DNA of 64,000 nucleotides from Marivita sp. GTDB lineage: Bacteria > Pseudomonadota > Alphaproteobacteria > Rhodobacterales > Rhodobacteraceae. The stretch covers positions 86,915 through 150,914 of the forward strand of contig NZ_JAIPUT010000006.1 of assembly GCF_020055635.1 (NCBI RefSeq). The letters run 5' to 3'. A model generated the notes under the pieces. That model did no database searches. It saw only the letters and a list, made by a program, of their open reading frames with translations, and was not told the origin of the DNA. The translations under genes and the position numbers were made by a program. The number at the start of each line of letters is the position of its first letter. The stretch's first letter is position 1. Positions 56,086-64,000 of this stretch are shown piece after piece.

Positions 56086-56964
56086 ATGGCAGAAACAGGA
56101 AGAACAGTGGTCATCACGGGGGCCAGCAGCGGCTTCGGCGCAGCGGCGGTGCGCGCCTTCGCCGATCGCGGAGACCGGGTCTGGGGCACGATGCGCGATG
56201 CCGACGGGCGCAACGCGGCCAGGAGGGCTGAACTGGAAGCCTACTCCCCCCGCATCGCCATCGCCGAGATGGACGTCACCAGCGATACTTCGGTGGCCGA
56301 GGGCTTCGCCCGCATCCTCGCCCATGGACCCGTCGACATCCTGATCAACAACGCGGGCATCATGTATATCGGCCTGACCGAGGCCTACAGCGTCGCGCAG
56401 GCCCATGAGCAGATGGACACCAATTATTTCGGTGCAATCCGCGCGATGCAGGCCGTGCTGCCGTCGATGCGCGCGGCCCGGTCAGGCCTGATCGTCAACA
56501 CCAGTTCGATTGCCGGGCGCGTATCGGTGCCCTTCTTCGGCACCTATTGCGCGACGAAACACGCGCTCGAAGCCTACAGCCAGAGCCTGCGCTACGAGGT
56601 GGCCACCTTCGGCATCGACGTGGCGCTGGTCGAGCCGGGACCATTCCCGTCGAACCTGCTCGCCGCCGGAAAGCCCCCTGCGCATGAGGATGTCCTGTCG
56701 TCCTACGGCGACCTTGGCAGCGTGCCCACCACCATGATTTCGGGTTTCGCAGACATGCTGGCCAGCGATCAGGCCCCGGACCCACAACTTGTCGTCGACG
56801 CCTATCTCGCGCTCGCCGACGCGGCACCCGGCAAGCGCCCGACCCGTACGGTCGTCGGCATCACCTGGGGCGTCGACGAGATGAACGCCTTCACCCAGCC
56901 GCGCCAGGACGCGCTGCTGAAGGAAATGCAGCTCGACACCGTTCTGGGCGGCGCCGACGCCTGA
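56086..56964 (+). CDS. Short-chain dehydrogenase/reductase under TetR control
   Basis: This 292-residue SDR begins at the ATG at 56086 (GAGAG upstream). It has cofactor motif TGASSGFG (about 12-19), NNAG, catalytic Ser in NTSSIAG, and YCATKHALEAYSQSLRYE with Tyr and Lys. A residue pattern MRDADGRN after the second strand suggests NADP(H) preference. The substrate is not apparent. TetR-controlled SDRs of this type often reduce toxic carbonyls. Confidence 0.88.
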   Translation: MAETGRTVVITGASSGFGAAAVRAFADRGDRVWGTMRDADGRNAARRAELEAYSPRIAIAEMDVTSDTSVAEGFARILAHGPVDILINNAGIMYIGLTEAYSVAQAHEQMDTNYFGAIRAMQAVLPSMRAARSGLIVNTSSIAGRVSVPFFGTYCATKHALEAYSQSLRYEVATFGIDVALVEPGPFPSNLLAAGKPPAHEDVLSSYGDLGSVPTTMISGFADMLASDQAPDPQLVVDAYLALADAAPGKRPTRTVVGITWGVDEMNAFTQPRQDALLKEMQLDTVLGGADA

Positions 56965-57023
56965 CAGCTCCGTCCACCAAACCCCTGTTTTCAAGACAAC
57001 CCGCAACCGAAAGGACCATTGAG

Positions 57024-57446
57024 ATGATGAAGACCCTGATCGCCGCAGCCGCGGCTGCCCTGATGACGACAGCCGCATTCGCCGAGAGCCATGCTCACGG
57101 CGAACACCATGTCGCCCTCGCAAACGTGGAATGGATCGATGCGCCCATCCCCGGCGTGCAACTGGCGCTGGCCTGGGGCGATGACGCCACCGGCGCGGCC
57201 TGGCTGTTCAAGATGGATCCGGGCGTCGCGCTGCCGATGCACACCCATACCCACGACTACTGGGGCCTCAGCATCTCGGGCGCATGGGTGCATATCGAAA
57301 CGGACGGCACCGAAGTCCCGACCGTGCCCGGCGACTATTCCCTGGTCGAAGGCGGCGTCGCGCATGCCGACCGCTGCGACAGCGACGTCCCCTGCATCGG
57401 CCTGCTCGCCTTCACCGGGCCGCGCGATGTCGCACTGGCGGAATAG
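57024..57446 (+). CDS. Exported cupin-domain protein
   Basis: This 140-residue protein has a signal peptide (about 1-20, ending AFA|ES) followed by a His-rich segment (HAHGEHH). A single cupin fold (about 30-135) has the metal-binding first motif PMHTHTHDYWGLSISG and the second motif PGDYSLVEGGVAHADRC. Two Cys near the second motif (about residues 118 and 124) could be disulfide-linked. It is probably a metal-binding periplasmic protein or enzyme. It follows the SDR gene by 59 nt behind AAAGGA, and may be in the same unit. A hairpin follows. Confidence 0.8.
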   Translation: MMKTLIAAAAAALMTTAAFAESHAHGEHHVALANVEWIDAPIPGVQLALAWGDDATGAAWLFKMDPGVALPMHTHTHDYWGLSISGAWVHIETDGTEVPTVPGDYSLVEGGVAHADRCDSDVPCIGLLAFTGPRDVALAE

Positions 57447-57461
57447 ACCCCCGACGCAAAG

Positions 57462-57487
57462 CCGGCGCCGCGTTGTCGTGGCGCCGG
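57462..57487 (+). terminator. Hairpin after the cupin gene
   Basis: CCGGCGCC / GGCGCCGG forms an 8-bp stem with a 10-nt loop, 16 nt after the stop. The T-run is missing, so it may end transcription only with help from Rho. Confidence 0.45.
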
Positions 57488-57982
57488 GCAAGCGCATCCT
57501 GCGCTGATCGGGGTTGCGGCTGCAAGGCGTCTAGACGTCCGGCCGCGTCGATCATGGCCGGTGTTTCCCGGCTCCCACGCCGAGCGAAAACGCAAGACCA
57601 GTCAATCGCGACTGGCGTCACGCACGGAAAGCCACCGTCATTGTCCCCCGGTCCGGTGACGTATCGCGCAGCCGCACCGGAAAGCGTTGGCCGCACTTGA
57701 CGAGCCGGGCCGAGGTCGCGCGTGGAACGCATCGTGCCCGACAATGGCGCGTTTGTGGTCTGAGCTGCGCTGGGTCGAGCGGACGATCAGCGGCTTGCCC
57801 GACCGTCGCGCAGCGCCTTCAGATTGTCGGGCGCGCCTGAGCAATTGACTTCGACCCTTGACCCTGCGCCCGGCAACAGGAATACCTTGTGGGGACGCGC
57901 AGAGTGTTTTCGGGCAGAGGCATGGGCCCCCATTCAACATGCTGCGCCGCCTGTCAATCACAGCACCCCCGAGGTTTGTTCC
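57488..57982. other. Intergenic region and leader of the decarboxylase gene (about 495 nt)
   Basis: No convincing gene is seen. An open reading frame joins the decarboxylase from 57824, but its residues are not protein-like and the conserved N-terminus begins at 57983. The length of the region leaves room for a long 5' leader. I found no riboswitch motif that I can name. Confidence 0.4.
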
Positions 57983-60274
57983 ATGAAGTTCCGCTTCCCC
58001 ATCGTCATCATCGACGAAGATTTCCGCTCCGAGAACTCATCGGGCCTTGGGATCAGGGCAATGGCCGAGGCGATCGAACAGGAAGGGTTCGAGGTGCTCG
58101 GCGTCACCAGCTATGGCGACCTGTCGAAATTCGCCCAGCAGCAGTCCCGCGCCAGCGCCTTTGTGCTGTCGATCGACGATGAAGAGTTCAGCCCCGGCCC
58201 CGATCTCGACCCGGCGGTGGTGAACCTGCGCAATTTCATCGAGGAGGTGCGCTGGAAGAACGAGGATGTGCCGATCTACGTCTACGGCGAGACCAAGACC
58301 AGCCGGCACCTGCCGAACGACATCCTGCGCGAATTGCATGGTTTCATCCACATGTTCGAGGACACGCCGGAATTCGTCGCCCGCCACATCATCCGCGAGG
58401 CCAAGGCCTATCTCGAAGGCATCCAGCCGCCCTTCTTCAAGGCGCTGCTGGATTACGCCGAGGACGGATCGTATTCCTGGCACTGCCCGGGCCATTCGGG
58501 TGGCGTCGCCTTTCTGAAATCGCCCATCGGTCAGATGTATCACCAGTTCTACGGCGAGAACATGCTGCGCGCCGACGTCTGCAATTCGGTCGAGGAACTG
58601 GGGCAACTGCTGGACCACAACGGCGCCATCGGGGCGTCCGAGCGCAACGCGGCGCGCATCTTCAACGCCGATCATTGTTTCTTCGTGACCAACGGCACCT
58701 CGACCTCGAACAAGATGGTGTGGCACCACACGGTCGCCCCCGGCGACGTGGTGGTGGTGGATCGCAATTGTCACAAGTCCATCCTGCACAGCATCATCAT
58801 GACGGGCGCCGTGCCGGTGTTCCTGAAGCCGACGCGCAATCATTGGGGCATCATCGGCCCGATCCAGCAAAGCGCCTTCGAGGTCGACGCGATCAAGGCC
58901 AAGATCCGCGCGAACCCGCTATTGGACGGTGTCGATCCCGACACGGTGAAACCGCGGATCATGACACTGACGCAATCGACCTATGACGGCGTGCTCTACA
59001 ACACCGAGACCATCAAGACCCTGCTGGACGGCTATGTCGACAACCTTCATTTCGACGAAGCCTGGCTGCCCCATGCCGCGTTCCACCCGTTCTACGGCAA
59101 TTTTCACGCGATGGGGCGCAAGCGCGACCGGCCGAAACATTCGGTGACCTACGCCACCCAGTCGATCCACAAGCTGCTGGCCGGCATCAGCCAGGCCAGC
59201 CATGTCCTTGTCCAGAACAGCCAGGGCACGCCGCTGGACCGTCACCTGTTCAACGAGGCGTACCTGATGCACACCTCCACCAGCCCGCAATACAGCATCA
59301 TCGCCAGCTGCGACGTGGCCGCCGCGATGATGGAGCCGCCGGGCGGCACCGCCCTTGTCGAGGAAAGCATCGAGGAGTCGCTGAACTTTCGCCGGGCCAT
59401 GCGCAAGGTGGACGAAGAGTACGGCGAGGACGATTGGTGGTTCAAGGTCTGGGGTCCGGACGACCTGTCCGAAGAGGGCATCGGCAGCACCAAGGACTGG
59501 ATCCTCAAGCGGACCGATGCAGACGGCGTCCAGGCCTCGGACGGCGAGGACAGCTGGCACGGCTTCGGCGACATGGCGCCGGGATTCAACATGCTCGACC
59601 CGATCAAGGCGACGCTCATCACCCCCGGCCTCAGCCTCGACGGCCGGTTCGACGAGTCCGGCATCCCGGCCTCGATCGTCACCAAGTATCTTACCGAACA
59701 TGGCGTGGTGGTGGAAAAGACCGGGCTTTACAGCTTTTTCATCATGTTCACCATCGGCATCACCAAGGGCCGCTGGAACACGCTGCTGACAGCGCTGCAA
59801 CAGTTCAAGGACGACCACGCCAAGAACCAGCCGATGTGGCGGGCGATGCCCGAATTCTGCCTCAAGCACCCGCGCTATGAAAGCATGGGGCTGCGCGATC
59901 TGTGCGAACATGTCCATAAGCAATACGCGCGCCACGACGTCGCCATCCTGTCGACCGAGATCTACCTCAGCGATCTGGAGCCTGCAATGAAGCCGAGCGA
60001 GGCCTATTCCCATATCGCGCGGCGCACCACCCAGCGGGTGCCGATCGACCAGCTCGAGGGGCGCATCACCACCAGCCTCGTCACGCCCTACCCGCCTGGA
60101 ATTCCCCTGCTGATCCCCGGCGAAGTGTTCAACGGCAAGATCGTCGATTACCTCAAGTTCAACCGCGAATTCGCGCGCCAATGCCCGGGCTTCGAAACCG
60201 ACATTCACGGCCTGGTGCAGGAAACGGGCGAGGATGGCGAAGTGCAATATTTCGCCGATTGCGTGGTGCAATAA
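57983..60274 (+). CDS. Orn/Lys/Arg decarboxylase (PLP-dependent, class III fold)
   Basis: The ATG at 57983 gives 763 residues, the usual length for AdiA/LdcI/SpeF. The N-terminal wing domain (about 1-130) is a response-regulator-like fold (FPIVIIDEDFRSENSSGLG). The PLP domain has WHCPGHSGG (about 168-176), VTNGTSTSNKMVWH, HFDEAWLPHAAFHPFYG and the cofactor lysine K397 in QSIHKLLAGISQASH. The C-terminal domain includes PYPPGIPLLIPGE. It decarboxylates a basic amino acid to a diamine (agmatine, cadaverine or putrescine); which one I cannot tell. No antiporter or arginase gene is next to it, unlike acid-stress operons, so a polyamine-biosynthesis role is possible. Confidence 0.93.
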   Translation: MKFRFPIVIIDEDFRSENSSGLGIRAMAEAIEQEGFEVLGVTSYGDLSKFAQQQSRASAFVLSIDDEEFSPGPDLDPAVVNLRNFIEEVRWKNEDVPIYVYGETKTSRHLPNDILRELHGFIHMFEDTPEFVARHIIREAKAYLEGIQPPFFKALLDYAEDGSYSWHCPGHSGGVAFLKSPIGQMYHQFYGENMLRADVCNSVEELGQLLDHNGAIGASERNAARIFNADHCFFVTNGTSTSNKMVWHHTVAPGDVVVVDRNCHKSILHSIIMTGAVPVFLKPTRNHWGIIGPIQQSAFEVDAIKAKIRANPLLDGVDPDTVKPRIMTLTQSTYDGVLYNTETIKTLLDGYVDNLHFDEAWLPHAAFHPFYGNFHAMGRKRDRPKHSVTYATQSIHKLLAGISQASHVLVQNSQGTPLDRHLFNEAYLMHTSTSPQYSIIASCDVAAAMMEPPGGTALVEESIEESLNFRRAMRKVDEEYGEDDWWFKVWGPDDLSEEGIGSTKDWILKRTDADGVQASDGEDSWHGFGDMAPGFNMLDPIKATLITPGLSLDGRFDESGIPASIVTKYLTEHGVVVEKTGLYSFFIMFTIGITKGRWNTLLTALQQFKDDHAKNQPMWRAMPEFCLKHPRYESMGLRDLCEHVHKQYARHDVAILSTEIYLSDLEPAMKPSEAYSHIARRTTQRVPIDQLEGRITTSLVTPYPPGIPLLIPGEVFNGKIVDYLKFNREFARQCPGFETDIHGLVQETGEDGEVQYFADCVVQ

Positions 60275-60699
60275 GGATATGACGCGCGCAGTATCGGCCG
60301 GTCCCTGATTATCGACTTCCGCGACGGGCCCCGAACGGACCAGCTTCGCGCTCCTCGCCCCGTCACGCGCCTTGGTAGTCAATCAGCACCGAAAATTGCC
60401 CCCCGATCGGCGTCCAAAACCGCCGCCGTCCGGCACAACGGTAGCTGGCCCGATGCGGTGTAGCCGCGAAACAGCGCAGCCGCGCCGGGCCAGCGGAGTT
60501 CCGGTAGTGTCTCGACGTGTTCGCGCTTGATCAGATTGAGAGGGGTCTTGTGTCCCACCGGACCATAGCAGCCCGGATTCACAAGCTTCCGCCAAAGACA
60601 CGAGGCTTGTTGACCCGAATCCGAAGTCTTTGCGCCGCCCGCGAACGACAATGCGCAGCGACCAACGACATCAGACAGACCTTCCCCTAGCTTGGCTCA
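60275..60699. other. Intergenic region before the DUF3883 gene (425 nt)
   Basis: This region is at the probable left border of the tRNA-Ser island. An open frame on the minus strand (60379-60651, 90 residues) is not recognised and may be chance. No copy of the tRNA-Ser 3' end is visible here. I see no RNA gene. Confidence 0.4.
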
Positions 60700-61536
60700 A
60701 TGTCGAGCCAAGCGTGGACAGATGCCGAGAATGACCTGATCGTCGCGGACTACTTTGCGATGCTGGCGAACGATGTGGCAGGCCGTCCCTACGACAAGGC
60801 GGAGCATCGACGGCAGCTTCTGCCGCACCTCAACGACCGCTCGGACGGGTCGGTCGAGTTCAAACATCAGAACATCAGCGCTGTGCTCAAGGGGCTCGGT
60901 GAGGTCTGGATCACCGGGTACAAACCGGCGTTCAACTTCCAGACCAGCCTGGTCGACGCAGTCGCACGATGGCTGGCTATTAACTCTGGCTGGACGCACC
61001 GCACCCTTTCTTCCCGGCGAGTTGATGGCATGGCCGAGGCGGCGGAACTCTGGGTCGGGCCTGCACCGACTCTGACCAACCAGCCCCCGCCCGACGAGCT
61101 CGAGCAGATGCTCCACATCGCCAAGAAATTCGACGTGGCCGCGCGGGATGAACGCAATCGTGCCCTTGGCAAAGCTGGGGAGGAACGTGTCCTAAAGCAC
61201 GAGCGTGACACGCTGACTGCAGCGGGGCGGGAGGACTTGGCGCGGCAAATTCGCTGGGTGTCCGAAGAAGACGGCGATGGCGCGGGTTATGATATTGCCA
61301 GTTTTGATGCAGACGGACGGCAGCGTCTCATCGAGGTGAAGACCACAAACGGGTGGGAACGCACGCCGTTCCATGTCTCGCGCAATGAACTTGCAGTGGC
61401 AGATGAACGGCACGAGGAATGGTGCTTGTTTCGCCTTTGGAACTTCGCACGAACGCCCAAGGCTTTCGAGTTGCGCCCACCGCTTGATGCGCATGTGTCG
61501 CTCACGGCGACCAGCTTTCAAGCCAGCTTTCACTGA
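60700..61536 (+). CDS. DUF3883-type PD-(D/E)XK nuclease-like protein
   Basis: This 278-residue cytoplasmic protein has an N-terminal helical domain of unknown type (about 1-110, with NDLIVADYFAMLANDV and KHQNISAVLKGLGE) and a C-terminal region (about 150-270) with the DUF3883 pattern GKAGEERVLKHE, DGDGAGYDIASF and RLIEVKTTNG. Asp198 and Glu212-x-Lys214 fit the PD-(D/E)XK nuclease core. DUF3883 domains occur in restriction and other defence proteins. It stands alone, without a methylase or helicase beside it, near a recombinase and tRNA, so it may be island cargo with a defence role. No strong ribosome site is visible. Confidence 0.82.
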   Translation: MSSQAWTDAENDLIVADYFAMLANDVAGRPYDKAEHRRQLLPHLNDRSDGSVEFKHQNISAVLKGLGEVWITGYKPAFNFQTSLVDAVARWLAINSGWTHRTLSSRRVDGMAEAAELWVGPAPTLTNQPPPDELEQMLHIAKKFDVAARDERNRALGKAGEERVLKHERDTLTAAGREDLARQIRWVSEEDGDGAGYDIASFDADGRQRLIEVKTTNGWERTPFHVSRNELAVADERHEEWCLFRLWNFARTPKAFELRPPLDAHVSLTATSFQASFH

Positions 61537-62344
61537 ATTGTTTTGACGAGACATGGCCTGAAAGCAGCGCATCAATGGAGCGCGAGATAAAAGGGGTGCC
61601 GCATTCGGCCCGCAACTGGTTGTTGTGTCTGACTTTATTCAGCCGCACCCCTCTACGCGATGCGGCAAAAATAGGGTTAACGCACTGACTTCGCGGGAAT
61701 AATTCAGCGGCACATTCCCAATGGGCGTTGTTTGGCGGCGTCAAATTCAACGCCAAATCAGATATTCAGGTGCCTATAAGCGGCAAGGGTTGAAGGGTTG
61801 CCGTGCGATTTCTTCATCAACATCAGACACCTAGGCACGTGTTGCCGCACCTCTTTTATCTTGCGCTCCCATTGTTGGGCGCAAGATACCATCTCTTGAT
61901 GCTCGGACTCGTCACCTCGTCTAAAGAGTAGCTGCCAAGAGCGGGTTTTCGCAGTGTGCATACTAGAGGTCTGAAAACACTGCGAAATTGCAGGAAACCT
62001 GCACACGACCGATTTGCATGCACGCGAAAACGCTTGTCACGTCAGTGACTTGCGGCATTCGTGGCAGGCGCTTTTATCTTGCCCTTCTTCCTGTTGTCTT
62101 CCGCAGCCCTCCGAAACCAGCTCTCGGCGCGCGTTCAAAGCCCCAAGAATGCAGGCTCGGGCGACGCTCCCAGACGCATGAGTCGGGGGCCGGGCGCGAC
62201 CGCCAAGATGCTCACTTCGGTGCTTCGATTTGAGCCGCGTGTTTGGAGGGCTCCCCATCCGATTTGCACGCTGTTACAGGCCGCTTTACGCGGCGCGTTC
62301 GCGCGCCCTGCAAAAGACGCACGCGCCGCCTCATGCTTGTTGGC
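61537..62344. other. Gene-poor island region (about 800 nt)
   Basis: G+C is lower in 61560-62050 than in the neighbouring operons. Two short minus-strand frames (61758-62006, 82 residues with a helical, charged middle; 61502-61756, 84 residues) are open but unrecognised; the first is the better candidate for a small gene. No repeat of the tRNA-Ser end and no IS terminal repeat was found. It may be decayed mobile DNA. Confidence 0.4.
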
Positions 62345-62641
62345 ATGACACGCGCCCGACCTTCACAGCGACGCAATCGCCCGGCCCAACCGGTCGATGC
62401 CGCGCGGCTCGAGGCGGCACTTCTGAAGGTGGCCGCGCTGGTTGCCGATGACCCGGCCTTCGCGCCGGTCTTCGAGCGGCTGGAGGTGGAGCTGGCCGCA
62501 GCCGTCAAGAAGGAGAAACGGCTGTCGGAAGCGCAGCGCCGGGCGCGGGCGTTGCTGGCTCAGAATGCGATGCGGGCAACAAGTTCTGCGACATGTTCCA
62601 GCGACGCGCCCTTGCCATACCGTTCCCGGTCGAGCCGATGA
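62345..62641 (+). CDS. Small hypothetical coiled-coil protein, tail overlaps the recombinase gene
   Basis: The first 75 or so residues look coding: a basic start (TRARPSQRRNRPAQPVD) and an amphipathic helix (RLEAALLKVAALVADD, FERLEVELAAAVKKEKRLS). The last 20 residues are read antisense to the recombinase C-terminus (82-nt tail-to-tail overlap) and are Ser-rich, so the original end may have been lost or the gene is shorter. No family is recognised. Confidence 0.45.
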   Translation: MTRARPSQRRNRPAQPVDAARLEAALLKVAALVADDPAFAPVFERLEVELAAAVKKEKRLSEAQRRARALLAQNAMRATSSATCSSDAPLPYRSRSSR

Positions 62642-63846
62642 CCGAAGAGGTCGCGGCGGATGCGGTCGTCGATCCCGGCGGCAAGCATGCGGTCTTCAAA
62701 GGCATGTCGCAGGGAGTACATCGAGTGGCGCGGGGTCTCGAGCAGGCCGTTGGCGCGGAGGAACTTGTTCACAACCGCACTCAGGGTGGCGCGGTTCCGG
62801 TAGCGGGGAAAGCCCTCGGGGTACTGCTTGAGGGCTTCCAGCGAGACACCGGACAGCGGGATCACCCGGCGGGCGTAGTGGCTCTTCAACTGCCGTCCCT
62901 CCGGTTCGATGGAGATATGGGGAACGTCGCAGTCCAGCCGGATCGTGTCCGCCGTGAGCGCTGCGCCTTCGGAGGGCCGGTAGCCCGTGTTGATCATCCC
63001 GAGCAGCAGAGCGCGGGCCTGACCGTTCAACCCGTTCAGCGCGCCTGGGGCGAGCAGGCGCGTCCTGATCCACTCCTCGCTGAATGGCGGGCGCGTCAGC
63101 TTCTCGCCCTCCTTGAAGGACAACTCGCCCAGCGGCAGCACCAGTCCAAGCCGCTTCATCATGTTCACGGTCTTCAACACGTCGCCCAGGTGGATCAGAT
63201 CCTTGTTGGCCGAATTCGCCGTGACCTCGCCTGCCTCGATCCGGTCGAGCCAGTGCTGGCGGAAGTCCAGCATGTCGTCGCGGGTGATGTTGGCAATTTC
63301 CTTGTCGCCGACGACCGCGACGAAGTTCTTCACCGCCTTCTTGCGCGGCGCTTCCCAACGGCGCAGCTGGTCCTCGCTCTTGCCGAGGGTCTTTTCCTTG
63401 GCGAGGCCCCAGTAGAGCTCCAGTGCCTTCATGACCGACATCCGGGGTTCCGGGGCGGTGCCGAGAAGGGCGGCGGCCTCGATGGCGTCAGGTTGGTTCG
63501 CCGGGGCCGGGATCGCCTCGACGCGCTCGACGACTTCCTCAACCGGCAACTTGGCCACCGCCCCCGCATCCAGATACCGAAAGCCGCGCGCCCGGGCGAG
63601 GTCGCGCGCCGCTTCGTAGCGCGCCTCCGCATCTTCACTGTTCCCGGCCAGCCGCGCCTCCCATGCCTCGATCATCTGGGACCACGCGCGATCCGCCTTG
63701 CTGTGGGCGACCGTCTCCGAGTCGGTATGCAGGCTGATCCAGACCGTTTCACGCGGCTCGACGTTCCGGTACCGGCGCGGGACCCGGCGGCGGAGATGGT
63801 AGAGACGGCCTCGTTTCGCGATGCTCATGGCGGAGAAATCCCCCAT
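62560..63846 (-). CDS. int: Tyrosine recombinase (phage-type integrase) of a tRNA-Ser island
   Basis: This 428-residue site-specific recombinase has a basic N-terminus (KRGRLYHLRRRVPRRYRNVE, residues 11-30) like that of DUF6538-type integrases, a SAM-like core-binding domain (about 140-235) and the catalytic domain (about 250-428). Catalytic residues are Arg290 (NTGYRPSEG), Lys321, Arg380 and His381 (YSLRH, where the usual HxxR His is Tyr), His403 (LFGHRLD) and nucleophile Tyr410. It lies 126 bp from the 3' end of a tRNA-Ser gene with three 12-bp repeats in between, the classical arrangement of an integrative element. ATG at 63846 or 63828 are both possible starts; neither has a good ribosome site. 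Confidence 0.92.
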   Translation of the reverse strand: MGDFSAMSIAKRGRLYHLRRRVPRRYRNVEPRETVWISLHTDSETVAHSKADRAWSQMIEAWEARLAGNSEDAEARYEAARDLARARGFRYLDAGAVAKLPVEEVVERVEAIPAPANQPDAIEAAALLGTAPEPRMSVMKALELYWGLAKEKTLGKSEDQLRRWEAPRKKAVKNFVAVVGDKEIANITRDDMLDFRQHWLDRIEAGEVTANSANKDLIHLGDVLKTVNMMKRLGLVLPLGELSFKEGEKLTRPPFSEEWIRTRLLAPGALNGLNGQARALLLGMINTGYRPSEGAALTADTIRLDCDVPHISIEPEGRQLKSHYARRVIPLSGVSLEALKQYPEGFPRYRNRATLSAVVNKFLRANGLLETPRHSMYSLRHAFEDRMLAAGIDDRIRRDLFGHRLDRERYGKGASLEHVAELVARIAF

Positions 63847-63847
63847 T

Positions 63848-63883
63848 TGTGCAGCAAATTGTGTAGCAAAATGTGCAGCAAAT
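63848..63883. repeat. Three tandem 12-bp repeats next to the recombinase start
   Basis: TGTGCAGCAAAT, TGTGTAGCAAAA and TGTGCAGCAAAT follow each other without gaps, between the recombinase start and the tRNA-Ser end. They may be integrase arm-binding sites or sites for the element's own repressor. They are not explained by coding sequence. Confidence 0.65.
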
Positions 63884-63971
63884 CAAGCGGACCAAACACC
63901 GCCATCAGCGCGAAAACGCCGAATTCCGCCCTACTATCAGCCTGTTGGGAAGGGTCGTCTTGTGCCCAAAG

Positions 63972-64000
63972 TGGCGGAGAGACAGGGATTCGAACCCTGG
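63972..64000 (-). tRNA. tRNA-Ser, 3' end only (probable attachment site)
   Basis: Read on the minus strand, the last 29 bases give CCAGGG-TTCGAAT-CCCTG-TCTCTCC-G-CCA: a T-arm (CAGGG/CCCTG with TTCGAAT loop), a 7-nt acceptor strand, discriminator G and encoded CCA. The acceptor TCTCTCC with discriminator G fits tRNA-Ser. The gene continues beyond the window edge, so the anticodon is not visible. Its 3' end is where the adjacent recombinase most likely integrates. Confidence 0.85.

Noticed and set aside
60379..60651. Minus-strand 90-codon frame as a transposase remnant
   Set aside because: I could not match any transposase motif, and no inverted repeats flank it. Left unassigned.
60275..63971. 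Second att copy of the tRNA-Ser 3' end inside the window
   Set aside because: I looked for GGGATTCGAACCC-like sequence to the left of the recombinase and found none.
1..64000. CRISPR arrays, rRNA genes and complete insertion sequences
   Set aside because: No regularly spaced direct repeats, rRNA-like sequence or intact transposase with terminal repeats was seen.

Overview
The window looks like chromosomal or megaplasmid DNA from an alphaproteobacterium of the Rhodobacteraceae (roseobacter group). The signs are high G+C, dense operons with ATGA-type stop/start overlaps, a Rhodobacter-type sorbitol/mannitol (smo/mtlK) operon, a betICBA choline-sulfate cluster, and a T6SS whose TssL carries a C-terminal OmpA domain. 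No rRNA is present. The only RNA gene is the 3' end of a tRNA-Ser at the right edge.

Layout. 1-19515 (minus): a type VI secretion locus in the order tssA-tssB-tssC-hcp-tagJ-tssE-tssF-tssG-clpV-vgrG-(unknown, DUF6931-like)-PAAR-tagH-tssK-tssL-tssM. tssM is cut by the window edge. No TssJ lipoprotein and no obvious effector/immunity pair is visible. 19734-20915: a coiled-coil SAM methyltransferase of unknown role. 21224-25755 (plus): a compact operon of a periplasmic protein, ExbB/TolQ, two ExbD/TolR proteins and a TonB-like anchored DUF4384-type protein whose last ~38 codons are out of frame (1-nt indel near 24739), followed by another exported protein. 25759-35239: two exported caspase-family (C14) proteins, an OmpA-domain protein and a 1590-residue PPC/RTX secreted protein with an inactivated metalloprotease domain. 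I regard 21224-35239 as the most interesting part: an energised envelope complex encoded beside periplasmic caspases, next to a T6SS.

35275-40517 (minus): betA, betB, betC and betI turn choline-O-sulfate into glycine betaine; an 18-bp palindrome lies upstream of betI. 40618-46114 (minus): homogentisate degradation (fahA, hmgA, a DUF2783 protein, an FAD aromatic hydroxylase and an MBL-fold protein missing most second-metal ligands). 46438-47367: a small lipoprotein and an L,D-transpeptidase. 47687-55251 (plus): a LacI-family regulator with matching operators, then the polyol ABC transporter smoEFGK, sorbitol dehydrogenase smoS and mannitol dehydrogenase mtlK. 55390-56964: a divergent TetR/SDR pair around two matching inverted repeats. 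57024-60274: a cupin and a large PLP-dependent Orn/Lys/Arg decarboxylase. 60700-64000: a likely island end with a DUF3883 nuclease-like protein, gene-poor DNA, a small ORF and a tyrosine recombinase beside the 3' end of tRNA-Ser, with three 12-bp repeats between recombinase and tRNA.
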